45,484 nucleotides of DNA. It comes from DASQBT01 sp049578545 (GTDB lineage Bacteria > Pseudomonadota > Gammaproteobacteria > Burkholderiales > Thiobacillaceae). Below the pieces are notes generated by a model, which had not been told where the DNA came from, made no database searches, and saw nothing but the letters and a program-made list of their open reading frames with translations. Below are positions 8,726 to 18,434 of the stretch, in pieces. Position numbers and translations under genes: made by a program. The DNA is taken from NCBI GenBank assembly GCA_049578545.1, contig JBAUMF010000042.1, positions 1-45,484 of the forward strand, in the 5' to 3' direction. Position 1 is the first letter of the stretch. Each line of letters starts with the position of its first letter.

Positions 8726-9988
8726 GTGCTGAAGCGACTCTTCATCTTCCTCCTGGTGGTGCTGGCCGGCGTGCTTGCCTCGGCCTGGATGGTGCTGGAA
8801 GACAAGCCGCTCGTCGAGCCGGTTTCCCGCATTACCCGTGATGATATGGTTTGGGCGAAGCAGCTCTTTCAACGCAATGACCCACGCAACAGAACGCCAG
8901 ATACCACACAGACACTGACGCTGTCCGAGGCCGAAGTCAATCGCCTGATGAACTATGTGGTGGTGCTCAAGCCGCTCTCCGGAATGAGCGTGGATCTGTC
9001 GCCGCAAAGCGCCCAGGTCCAGGCCACCTTGAAATTTCGCCCCAACCCGCTCGGGCGTTATCTCAACGTCCTGGCAAATTTTGAGGAAGACGATGGCAAG
9101 CTTGCGCTGGCAAGCTTGCGCGTCGGCAATGTTCCCTTTCCTGCCTGGCTGGTAAAGGGCGCTACATGGCTTGGCATGGAACTGTTGAAACGGGATGAGG
9201 TTTTTGCGGCACTGGCAAATGCAATCACCTATGTCGATCTGGAGGAAAACCAGCTGGAGCTCGATTATCACTGGCAGCCTGAGCTCATGACCAGGCTGGA
9301 ACGCAGGAGTGTCAGCATGCTGGTATCGGATGCAGATCGGGAACGACTCTTGAGTTATGCCGATCTCATTACCAGGGAGATTCGCAGGCATCCGGTAGGC
9401 GGGAAAATGGGAATGGGGCAATTGGTCAGCCCGGTCTTCAAATATGCGCAAAAGCGTGGGGGCGATGCGGCAGCCGAGAATCGCGCGGCACTGATGGCGC
9501 TTGGCGCGTATGTAAGCGGCATCAGCGTGAAGAAGCTGCTGACCGATTCCGGCCGAACCGCGCGCCGAGAGCCTGATGTTGCGTTGATGCTTTACCGGCG
9601 CCAGGACTGGCCACAGCATTATCTGATCGCGGCCGCACTGTCTGTATCGGCCGGCAGTCGTCTGGCCAATATCATTGGATTGGCCAAGGAGGAAGACGAC
9701 ACCAGGTCAGGTTCGGGGTTCAGTTTCACCGATCTGGCGGTGGACAAGGCCGGTGCGCAATTGGGTGCATTGTCGCAAGGCAGCAGGGCGGCTCAGGTTC
9801 AGGCGCTGCTGGCATCGGCAGATACCGACAGCGCCTTGTGTCCGCCCGTGGCCGACCTGCCGGAATTCATGTCAGAGGAGGAGTTTACCCGGCGATTCGG
9901 CAAGGTAGGCAGTCATGCCTACCGGAAAGTCATTGCGGAAATTGACAAGCGCATGGCTGGCCACGCGCTGCTGGGTGTCAAGGAATAA
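8726..9988 (+). CDS. Membrane-anchored protein of unknown function
   Basis: 420 residues, GTG start with GAGGA upstream. An N-terminal hydrophobic segment (LFIFLLVVLAGVLASAWMVL) serves as signal anchor; the rest appears periplasmic and soluble. It contains LSEAEVNRLMNYVV and a strand-rich portion (VDLSPQSAQVQATLKF), then helical sequence including LMALGAYVSGISVKKLL. I do not recognise a named domain. It sits between purT and typA; the 49-bp gap to typA could allow cotranscription. Confidence 0.65.
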   Translation: MLKRLFIFLLVVLAGVLASAWMVLEDKPLVEPVSRITRDDMVWAKQLFQRNDPRNRTPDTTQTLTLSEAEVNRLMNYVVVLKPLSGMSVDLSPQSAQVQATLKFRPNPLGRYLNVLANFEEDDGKLALASLRVGNVPFPAWLVKGATWLGMELLKRDEVFAALANAITYVDLEENQLELDYHWQPELMTRLERRSVSMLVSDADRERLLSYADLITREIRRHPVGGKMGMGQLVSPVFKYAQKRGGDAAAENRAALMALGAYVSGISVKKLLTDSGRTARREPDVALMLYRRQDWPQHYLIAAALSVSAGSRLANIIGLAKEEDDTRSGSGFSFTDLAVDKAGAQLGALSQGSRAAQVQALLASADTDSALCPPVADLPEFMSEEEFTRRFGKVGSHAYRKVIAEIDKRMAGHALLGVKE

Positions 9989-10036
9989 ACATAAGAATCT
10001 GCTAAAATGCTCGGTTTTCTCGCTCCGGCCAAGCTC

Positions 10037-11872
<1,836 letters not shown>

Positions 11873-11935
11873 CCTGACTAACCCGGTTGGACAGGCAGTG
11901 CGGTCGCGCCAGCCTGGCGTCCGCCCGAGCCGAGT

Positions 11936-13711
11936 TCAGTTCTTCTGATTCAGCAGGCGTTGGGCATCCTGGCGCCAGGCGCCCGTGGCTGAGGCATTGA
12001 GCGCCTTCGTCAGAAGGCTGCGGGCCTGGGCAGCGTTGCCCGCCCGCTTCTGCAACTTTCCCAAAAGGTAGTAGGCATGACCATCGCGGGCCAGAGGTTC
12101 CGCGCGGGCAAGGATGGTCCGTGCCTCCGTGATCTTGTTTGCCATCAGCAGGGTGTCGGCAAGGGCAAGATGGACGCTCAGGAATCCAGGCGCCTGCCTC
12201 GCAGCTCGTCCCAACACGTCGATCGCCTGCTCGCCATGGCCACTGTTCTTGAGAGCGATGCCCTTGAAATAGAGCGCAAGGGCATCGGCGTGGGAGATTG
12301 CCAAGGCCCGGTCAGCCATGCGCTCCAACGGGGTGCTCCAGGAATTGACCAGCATGAGGGCCGCAGCGTTGTGCCAGTTCGCCAGGTCGGCGCGCTGGCG
12401 CACACCCAGACGTTCCTCGGTCTGGACTGGAATGGCGGCCACGCCGGGCAGAAAGTCGTCCGCCTGGGCGAGGGACGCGCGGTAGGCAGCTAGATCACCT
12501 CCAGCCAAAGCCAGGTTGGCCAGCAGGAAGGCGGGCAGACTGGTGGACCCGCCATCATTGGGGAGCTGTTTCAGCAGCTTCCTTGCCTCATCCGGCTGCC
12601 CGGCAAGTTGCCGGGCGACCGCCAGATTGATGCTGGCTTGCGGATTAAGCGTGCGGGCAGCACCCGAGCTTTCATACAGTTGCAGCGCGCCCTTGCCATC
12701 TCCCAGCGAGATATAGACCAGACTCGCGCCCGCCACGGCGCTGACCTCCTTGCCCCCGGCCTTCAGGTATTCCGTCACATGGCGGGGGATGTCGGCGTAT
12801 TGCCGCAGATCGGCTGCGGCCATGGCAAGGAGCAGGTGATCAACCGGCTGGGCGCCGTAGATCCGGGTGAGTTCGGCGACCGCCTTCTGAACATCGCTGG
12901 CACGCCCTGCATGCAAGAGGTTCCACGCATTATAGAGCTGGGCCTCGCGCGCGCCGGGCATGTTCTTTAGCACCTCGGCGGAGGCCTGCCTGGCCTTGTC
13001 CTTCAGCCCGGCCCGTTCGTAGATCTGCGCCAGTACATAGCGGTATGCCTGGTTGCTTGGTTCGACTTCAACGGCGCGTTCCATCAACATGACCGCTTCC
13101 TTGTGGGCGCCACCGGAGGACAGGATCTGCGCGCCGGCGGCTAGGGCGGGAGAGAAATCGGGACGGCTTTTCAGTGCGGCCTGGTAGTCGCGCAGCGCCT
13201 CGGCGGGCTTGGCCGATTGCTCCTTGGCCTGGCCGCGGAAATAAAGGGCCAGGTGGTCACTGGGCATGCGCGCCAGGATGCGGTTGAATTGCTGCTCAGC
13301 CGCCTGGGTCTTCTTTGCGGCCAGGTCGGCGATGCCCTGGGCGAGCGCAGCGTAAAGCCGGGGCTCAGGCTCGACCTCATTCAGCTTGCTCAGCGCGGCG
13401 TCCCGCGTATTCCGGTCGCCGAGCATGGCCGCGCTCACTGCCAGCGTCCCCAGCGCATCCACGTCCGGGGTACGCTGGGCAATTACCTGCACGGCCAGCT
13501 TGTAGGCTTCGAGCCAATGCCCTTTTGCCAGAGCTTCGTGCGCCTGGCCGGATTCGGGGGCGACGCCCGGGCGGGCCTGACCCGGTTGCGGCGCCATCGG
13601 CTGCTCATTGTCCGGCAAGGTCAGCGTGTTCTGCTCGGGCTGGCTTTGCAGCGAGGTGGCGTGGGCAGACAGGGACAGGGTGAGGGCAACAGAAACAACG
13701 AGGGCTTTCAT
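11936..13711 (-). CDS. Secreted TPR-repeat protein
   Basis: 591 residues. A signal peptide (MKALVVSVALTLSLSAHA) supports the start at 13711, with AGGA upstream. After a Pro/Gln-rich stretch the protein is a run of tetratricopeptide-like helical pairs (for example AEALRDYQAALKSRPDFSPAL, AVMLMERAVEVEPSNQAY, AARQAPGFLSVHLALADTLL). These mediate protein interactions in the periplasm or at the outer membrane. It lies downstream of the PEP-CTERM gene, separated by an intrinsic terminator, so it may be read through or have its own promoter. It is shorter than the exopolysaccharide TPR protein PrsT, so I do not use that name. Confidence 0.75.
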   Translation of the reverse strand: MKALVVSVALTLSLSAHATSLQSQPEQNTLTLPDNEQPMAPQPGQARPGVAPESGQAHEALAKGHWLEAYKLAVQVIAQRTPDVDALGTLAVSAAMLGDRNTRDAALSKLNEVEPEPRLYAALAQGIADLAAKKTQAAEQQFNRILARMPSDHLALYFRGQAKEQSAKPAEALRDYQAALKSRPDFSPALAAGAQILSSGGAHKEAVMLMERAVEVEPSNQAYRYVLAQIYERAGLKDKARQASAEVLKNMPGAREAQLYNAWNLLHAGRASDVQKAVAELTRIYGAQPVDHLLLAMAAADLRQYADIPRHVTEYLKAGGKEVSAVAGASLVYISLGDGKGALQLYESSGAARTLNPQASINLAVARQLAGQPDEARKLLKQLPNDGGSTSLPAFLLANLALAGGDLAAYRASLAQADDFLPGVAAIPVQTEERLGVRQRADLANWHNAAALMLVNSWSTPLERMADRALAISHADALALYFKGIALKNSGHGEQAIDVLGRAARQAPGFLSVHLALADTLLMANKITEARTILARAEPLARDGHAYYLLGKLQKRAGNAAQARSLLTKALNASATGAWRQDAQRLLNQKN

Positions 13712-13730
13712 GGAGAGGATCCTGACGATG

Positions 13731-13760
13731 GAAAAACAAAGGGGCGAGATTACTCGCCCC
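13731..13760 (-). terminator. Intrinsic terminator after the PEP-CTERM gene
   Basis: On the minus strand: stem GGGGCGAG, loop TAAT, stem CTCGCCCC, followed by TTTGTTTTTC. It lies 24 bases past the PEP-CTERM stop and just before the TPR gene start at 13711, so it separates or attenuates the two genes. Confidence 0.85.
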
Positions 13761-13783
13761 TTGCCGGTTAGATCAAGCACTGC

Positions 13784-15169
13784 TCAGCTTTTGCGCCTTC
13801 TCAGCGTTGCACCCAATCCGGTCAGGCCAATCGCCAGCAAGGCCAGCGAACCGGGTTCCGGCACTCCGGGTGGGGGTGGCGTGGGAATCTGCACACCGGC
13901 CAGGATGGGCAGGTCGAAGGCGGTTGCCAGCATGCCGGTCCAGTAGTCGCTGCCCCCCCAACTGCCATTGGCAAGCTGGTGGGTGACCAGCCACTGGTTG
14001 TAGTCCTGCCACCAGTTGCAGACGCCCGAGTCTGGCGCGCCCCCTATCACGGAGTTTGCAGGAGCAGGGGGGCTTCCGCCAGTGGGTCCACCAGCGCCGT
14101 TGCAGCCAGCATCCAGGAGGTTATTGAAGCTCGTGTCATTCAGCCCCAAGGTCAATTCCAAGCCCTTGTACACCGCCCACATGGCGTAGGGGTCATTGAA
14201 GTTGCCATACCAGGTGCCGTTTGCGCTCGTAGGCCAGTTGGCGTTGAGGAAAGCGAGTGCCTTCTGCACGGCGGGGACGCTGGTGGTGTTGCCCAGGTAA
14301 GTCAAACCCAGCAGCAAGCCACCGGTATCGGCCATATCGCAGATCCCGCTTGCAGGCCCCTGGTAACACCCGGCGCCGTAAGTGGAGCTAGCGCTGTTAT
14401 TGTTCTGGGCGATCGTAAGCCAAGTCGCCAGCTGGGTGTTGACTACGCCCGGTGTGGTGGCACCCAGGCTCTGGTTGTAAATCAGGGACAGGATCCCCCA
14501 CTGGGTGGTCGACATGTCTGAATCGTAGCTGTCATTGAGACCGTAACGCCAGCCGCCTGTGCGTGTACCCCCACCTGGGTTAGTGGCGGTACTCTGACTG
14601 GCGGACCACGTATTGGTCAAAGCTTGTGCAATCGCACCGTAGGTCATGCCGTTCAGGGGGCCGCCACCGTTGTATATGGCGGAGGCGCCTCCTGGTTGGG
14701 TCTTGGCATACTCGTCAATCGCCATCGTGGCCAAGCCGGTGGTATAGCTTGATTCACCGCTGCCGTACCAATAGACAGCCTGGCAACTTCCACCGCCTGG
14801 ACAGATGTTTACGCCATTGTTTTGTGTGCTTACGGTAGCTACCTGAAGATCCGTCGTGTTGAGGAGAAACTTAATGCCATTGTCAACGGCAGTCTGGTAC
14901 GTAGCGACGTTAGCAGGGTTCACATCCCCCCAATGGCTCTGCTGGCTCAACATCGCGAACACCACGGCGCCGGTGCCCGCGGAAAGGTATCCACCATAGT
15001 TCCACGCTCCAGCGTTTGTTCCAGTAGTTGTTTGCTGAGTAGCAAGGTAGGCAAGGCCGTTGTCGATGGCGGTGCTAATCTGCGCGTCGGTGGCCGCCAG
15101 TGCGGATGTTGATCCCAGTGCGGCACAAGCCAAGCCCACGCCCAAGGCCAAGCGTTTCTTTATATACAT
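13784..15169 (-). CDS. PEP-CTERM surface protein with prenyltransferase/squalene-cyclase-like toroid repeats
   Basis: 461 residues with a signal peptide (MYIKKRLALGVGLACAALG) and a strong AGGAGA site before the ATG at 15169. The end is a textbook PEP-CTERM sorting signal: VPEPGS, a hydrophobic helix (LALLAIGLTGLGATL), then RRRKS. That signal marks substrates of an EpsH/XrtA-type exosortase. The body has repeated alpha-toroid-like units such as AIDNGLAYLATQQ, GGWRYGLNDSYDSDMSTTQWGI and WLVTHQLANGSWGG, resembling squalene-cyclase/prenyltransferase repeats. Catalysis is not implied. A Gly/Pro/Ala-rich stretch precedes the last repeat. No exosortase gene is in the window. Confidence 0.85.
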   Translation of the reverse strand: MYIKKRLALGVGLACAALGSTSALAATDAQISTAIDNGLAYLATQQTTTGTNAGAWNYGGYLSAGTGAVVFAMLSQQSHWGDVNPANVATYQTAVDNGIKFLLNTTDLQVATVSTQNNGVNICPGGGSCQAVYWYGSGESSYTTGLATMAIDEYAKTQPGGASAIYNGGGPLNGMTYGAIAQALTNTWSASQSTATNPGGGTRTGGWRYGLNDSYDSDMSTTQWGILSLIYNQSLGATTPGVVNTQLATWLTIAQNNNSASSTYGAGCYQGPASGICDMADTGGLLLGLTYLGNTTSVPAVQKALAFLNANWPTSANGTWYGNFNDPYAMWAVYKGLELTLGLNDTSFNNLLDAGCNGAGGPTGGSPPAPANSVIGGAPDSGVCNWWQDYNQWLVTHQLANGSWGGSDYWTGMLATAFDLPILAGVQIPTPPPPGVPEPGSLALLAIGLTGLGATLRRRKS

Positions 15170-15237
15170 GACTGTTCTCCTGTCAGAAATGATGATGATG
15201 GCGGCTTCTGGCCGGCACAAATTCGAGACCGTAGGGT

Positions 15238-15257
15238 CTTGCTTGCAATCAAGCAAG
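15238..15257. repeat. Inverted repeat overlapping the sigma-54 -12 region
   Basis: CTTGCTTG, CAAT, CAAGCAAG: a perfect 8-bp-arm palindrome that overlaps the -12 element (15253-15254) and the predicted transcription start. It could be an operator or the first hairpin of the leader RNA. Confidence 0.5.
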
Positions 15258-15268
15258 CGTTATGCCAA
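15252..15268 (-). promoter_or_regulatory. Sigma-54 (RpoN) promoter of the PEP-CTERM gene
   Basis: The minus strand reads TTGGCATAACGCTTGCT, matching the -24/-12 consensus (YTGGCACGNNNNTTGCW) with GG and GC exactly ten bases apart. The implied transcript starts near 15241, about 70 bases before the ATG at 15169. Sigma-54 promoters are known for PEP-CTERM genes controlled by the PrsK/PrsR two-component system in related bacteria. The PrsR link here is inference. Confidence 0.75.
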
Positions 15269-15269
15269 G

Positions 15270-15706
15270 GCCCATCGTTCTGAACAGGCTGGTTATATTG
15301 TCTAAAGAATCAATGCATTGCCAAAGGCAAGCGACGGCTCGTTTAGCGCCTGACGCGCGGCGAGTAAAAAATCCTGACACTGCATCGGGGTCGGGAATGC
15401 AGCTTTACTGCGTTCAAACGATGTCGATGCTTCCGCCAGCTCCAGACCGTTTCGGCTCGGCATCGGGCTGCACTGAGTTCTAAGCATTTGATTTTGCAGA
15501 CCAGAGACACCATTTCGGCTACGCGACAACTGGCGCAGGCCGAGTCAAACGTTGCACTTATCCTCACATCAGGCAACGCGTGCGGCGCATCGACAGGTGA
15601 TCCATTTGAGGCGCAAGTGTAAAGAAAACCGAACACGGTCCCACGCCATCCCGGGGTGGGGGGCTATTGGGCGACCGGAATAAGCCCGCTTCGGGAGTGT
15701 ATCGAC
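15270..15706. other. Gene-free upstream region of the PEP-CTERM gene
   Basis: No convincing gene on either strand. It contains the small palindrome TTGCC-AAA-GGCAA at 15318-15330, about 60 bases upstream of the sigma-54 -24 element, a suitable place for an enhancer-binding protein. No output domain for the neighbouring sensor gene is encoded here in any frame. Confidence 0.4.
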
Positions 15707-17212
15707 CTAATCGCGCGGGGACATGTCGGAGACGATCGCGCCGACGTACTGTTTGTCGTTCTCGCTGAAGGGGCTCAGGCTGACCTCCAGGGGAAATACA
15801 CTGCCATCCTTGCGCCGGCCGCTTAGTACGCGGCCCATGCCCATTGGTCTGGCCGCGGGTTCGCGCATGAAGCTCGTCCGCAGTTCAAGGTGCTGGTGCT
15901 GTTTTGCCTCGGGCACCAGGGTTTCCAGCGGCTGGCCAAGCAGTTCATCGGTGGTGTAGCCGAACATGCGCTCAAGCGCCGGGTTGGTCAGAACGATCCT
16001 GCCATCCGTATCGACCACCAGAAGCCCGTTGACGTTGGCTTTCACCACCATGCTGTAGCGTTCCTGCGCCTGGCTCAGGTTCTTGACCCCTGCGGCCTCG
16101 GCCTGCGCTTTGGCTGCGTCCACCCTGGCCTGGTTGCGGCCGGTCACGGCCAGTGCAAGCCAGGCGGTGAGGAAGCACAGGGTAGCGATGACCGTCAGCG
16201 AAACGACAGTGATCGGTTGCCAGACATTGCCACGAATCAGTGCCAGCTGGTTGGCCGGAAGATGGGAGACGATCAGCCACTGGGGAATATCGTTGATATC
16301 CCGGTTGTCTTCAAACTTGAGTGGATAGAAACTGCTCCAGGTCCACAGTCCATCATCAAGTTCGACCTGATCCGCTGGCCGGCTGGAGATGATTTTCCAG
16401 ATGGCGGGGAAGCGCTTGCCCAGCGTTTCGGCACGATTGAACATGAAGCCCCATTCATCAGCGGGGTTGGGGCTCTTCAGCCAGTAGCCCTCCTTGTTTA
16501 CCAGCATGACATGATCACGCTTGTTACCCATGCTTTCGGTGAAATCGTCAAGCAGGTGAGTCGCAGCGACATTGACGATGAGGATGCCCCGCGCTTTTCC
16601 ATTTTCGTCCTGGACCGGGGTCGCAAGCCGCAGCATGGGCTTGTAGGGAACTTCAACCTGGCCGTGCTCAACGTTGAGGTCGAGCGGGGAGATGAAGATT
16701 TGCCCCGGCTGGAGCTGCATGGTCTTGGTGAAGTAGTAGCGATCCGCCTTGTTTTGCAGCTGATTCCTGGCTACCGGCGCAGGGTGACCTGCCACATTGT
16801 TCACCCGCACGCGTTCCATGCCCGTCTCGTCGATCCAGCGCACCTGGTCGTACATCGGGTTGTATGCGATCAGGGTGAGGAAAGCGGTTTCAAGTGGCCC
16901 GGTGGCAGTGCTGGCGGAATTGTTGATGGCCTGACGCACGGCATCCGCGTTGGCGAGCGCATGCAGGTGCCGCAGCGGGACGCGCAATTCGCCATCCAGA
17001 CGGCGGACGCCCAGCACGAGATTGTTGATCTCTTCACTCTGGATCAAACCCAGTTCGCCTTCAATCCGGTCATGCCCCACATACCAGGCACAGGCAAGGA
17101 TGAGCAGCGCTGCCGGGATGAACAGCAGCAGGAACAGGCGGAAGAAGGATGCCCCCAGCCTATACTTGCCCTTCGCAGGCAACGAGCCGTTCTTGATGTC
17201 GGGTTCATGCAT
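15707..17212 (-). CDS. Cache-PAS membrane sensor without an output domain
   Basis: 501 residues: short cytoplasmic N-terminus, transmembrane segment about 24-45, a periplasmic Cache-like sensor region (with RWIDETGMERVRVNN, YYFTKTMQLQPGQIFISPLDLN and GILIVNVAATHLLDDF), a second membrane segment about 328-352, a short helical linker, then one PAS domain (ANVNGLLVVDTDGRIVLTNPALERMFGY) ending VGAIVSDMSPRD. In related receptors the PAS is followed by a kinase, GGDEF or chemotaxis domain; here the chain stops and no continuation is visible downstream. It may signal through a separate partner or be a truncated receptor. It follows the EamA gene on the same strand. Confidence 0.75.
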   Translation of the reverse strand: MHEPDIKNGSLPAKGKYRLGASFFRLFLLLFIPAALLILACAWYVGHDRIEGELGLIQSEEINNLVLGVRRLDGELRVPLRHLHALANADAVRQAINNSASTATGPLETAFLTLIAYNPMYDQVRWIDETGMERVRVNNVAGHPAPVARNQLQNKADRYYFTKTMQLQPGQIFISPLDLNVEHGQVEVPYKPMLRLATPVQDENGKARGILIVNVAATHLLDDFTESMGNKRDHVMLVNKEGYWLKSPNPADEWGFMFNRAETLGKRFPAIWKIISSRPADQVELDDGLWTWSSFYPLKFEDNRDINDIPQWLIVSHLPANQLALIRGNVWQPITVVSLTVIATLCFLTAWLALAVTGRNQARVDAAKAQAEAAGVKNLSQAQERYSMVVKANVNGLLVVDTDGRIVLTNPALERMFGYTTDELLGQPLETLVPEAKQHQHLELRTSFMREPAARPMGMGRVLSGRRKDGSVFPLEVSLSPFSENDKQYVGAIVSDMSPRD

Positions 17213-17309
17213 ATTCTGGTTCCATCATTTTCCGCATGGCGCCCCGGGATTGGGAAGCCGCCGGTTGCCGGAATTATAAAGGGCAAACCCGATTCGTTTC
17301 CTGCGGGCC

Positions 17310-18218
17310 TTAATGAACAGCGGGCACGCGGCGGCGCACCAACAGTTTCCATTCGTACAACGCGAGCCCCAGCAGAATCAGCATTGAGCCGGCTGCGATG
17401 TTCATGGTCAGGTGTTCGCTGTTCAGGGCCCTACCCAGAAGCAGTGCGGTGACGGGCGTAATAAGTGTGATGAGGGCCACGCGCCCTGCCTCCACATGCC
17501 TGATCAGGTGGTAATACAGCGAAAAGCCAATCGCCGAACCGAATACCCCGAGGTAGAGCATGGCCAGTGCTGCGCGGGCAGGAATCTGCGCGGGCCAGTC
17601 GCCCAGCAGCAGAAGACTGACCCCGGACAACGGTACCGTAACCGCGAGCGCACCTGTGGTCTGCGCCATGGCAGGAATATCCGGATTCAGGCGCTTGACG
17701 CCCACCAGGCCCCAGGCTTGCAGCGTAACCGCCATCAGTACCGCAGCAATGCCCCAGTGTCCATTTGATCCCAGCCGCGTGCTGCCGCTGAAAATAATGG
17801 CAAGCCCCGCAATCCCCAACACCATGCCCATGAGTTTAAGGGGAGAAAAGGCGTCTTCCTGCAACCATAGCCAGGCGAACAGACCGGTCACAATCGGGCT
17901 CAGACCAAATATCACCGAAATCAGGCCGGAAGGAATGAACCGTGCTCCCCAGTAGGTGCAGAGCATGGAAGCCCAGATGCTGGCGCCGGCGATGAAGTAG
18001 GATTTGCAGGCGTTCACATCGATTGGCAGCCTGACACGTTTGAGCACGAGCCACTGGCCGCATAGAACCAGGCCAATGGCCATGCGTACAAACAGGGGAA
18101 CAGTGAAGTGGACGCCCTGGCCACTCCAGACAATGCCCAGTGGCGTGGTTGACCAGATCGCGACGACACCGAGATAGGCAGAGGTAACGGTGGTCGGTTG
18201 GTTGCGTTGCAATTCCAT
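17310..18218 (-). CDS. EamA/DMT-family transporter
   Basis: 302 residues with ten hydrophobic segments arranged as two five-helix EamA repeats. Typical elements are AIWSTTPLGIVWSG in the first helix, ARFIPSGLISVIFGLSPIVTGL, and in the second half FGSAIGFSLYYHLIRHVEAGRVALI. It is an inner-membrane drug/metabolite exporter-type permease, substrate unknown. A hairpin followed by six T and a small ORF lie immediately upstream, suggesting transcription attenuation. Confidence 0.9.
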   Translation of the reverse strand: MELQRNQPTTVTSAYLGVVAIWSTTPLGIVWSGQGVHFTVPLFVRMAIGLVLCGQWLVLKRVRLPIDVNACKSYFIAGASIWASMLCTYWGARFIPSGLISVIFGLSPIVTGLFAWLWLQEDAFSPLKLMGMVLGIAGLAIIFSGSTRLGSNGHWGIAAVLMAVTLQAWGLVGVKRLNPDIPAMAQTTGALAVTVPLSGVSLLLLGDWPAQIPARAALAMLYLGVFGSAIGFSLYYHLIRHVEAGRVALITLITPVTALLLGRALNSEHLTMNIAAGSMLILLGLALYEWKLLVRRRVPAVH

Positions 18219-18240
18219 ATGTTTTCCCGGGTAAGGACAA

Positions 18241-18273
18241 CAAAAAAGCCACGGTGCTTATGGCGGCGTGGCT
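18241..18273 (-). terminator. Intrinsic terminator in the leader of the EamA gene
   Basis: On the minus strand: AGCCACG, a 13-base loop, CGTGGCT, then TTTTTTGTTG. It lies 23 bases before the EamA start (18218) and 25 bases after the stop of a 26-codon ORF. No other minus-strand gene ends nearby, so it seems to belong to the EamA leader rather than to an upstream gene. A perfect 10-bp palindrome CAGGTACCTG (18283-18292) lies between the small ORF and the hairpin. Confidence 0.7.
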
Positions 18274-18298
18274 CCGTTTGGGCAGGTACCTGACTCGT

Positions 18299-18379
18299 CT
18301 AGCTGGATCCACGCAGGGCAATGTCGGCTCGCCACATCAGGCGAATAGCGTGCTCGGGAGAACGTGGTGGATGATTCAT
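18299..18379 (-). CDS. Possible leader peptide upstream of the EamA gene (26 aa)
   Basis: An ATG-initiated ORF of 26 codons, beginning MNHPPRSPEHAIRL and ending ALRGSS before TAG. It is rich in Pro, Arg and His and has no repeated codon run that would name an amino-acid signal. No clear ribosome binding site is seen, so translation is uncertain. Its position just before a terminator and transporter gene is the main reason to list it. Confidence 0.35.
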   Translation of the reverse strand: MNHPPRSPEHAIRLMWRADIALRGSS

Positions 18380-18434
18380 GCAAGCATTCTGCGGGCGAGC
18401 CAGGGAGCGGTCAAGCGGGAGATATAATCCACCG

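Noticed and set aside
11878..11890. CTAACCCGGTTGG, a 12/13 match to the palindromic operator
   Set aside because: It lies just after the typA stop between convergent genes, where an operator has no obvious target. Treated as chance.
11936..13711. Naming the TPR protein PrsT of PEP-CTERM exopolysaccharide loci
   Set aside because: It is much shorter than PrsT, and no exopolysaccharide or exosortase genes are nearby.
18423..18428. TATAAT just before rmuC
   Set aside because: Only seven bases from the ATG and no -35 at the right distance, so it is not a convincing promoter for that gene.
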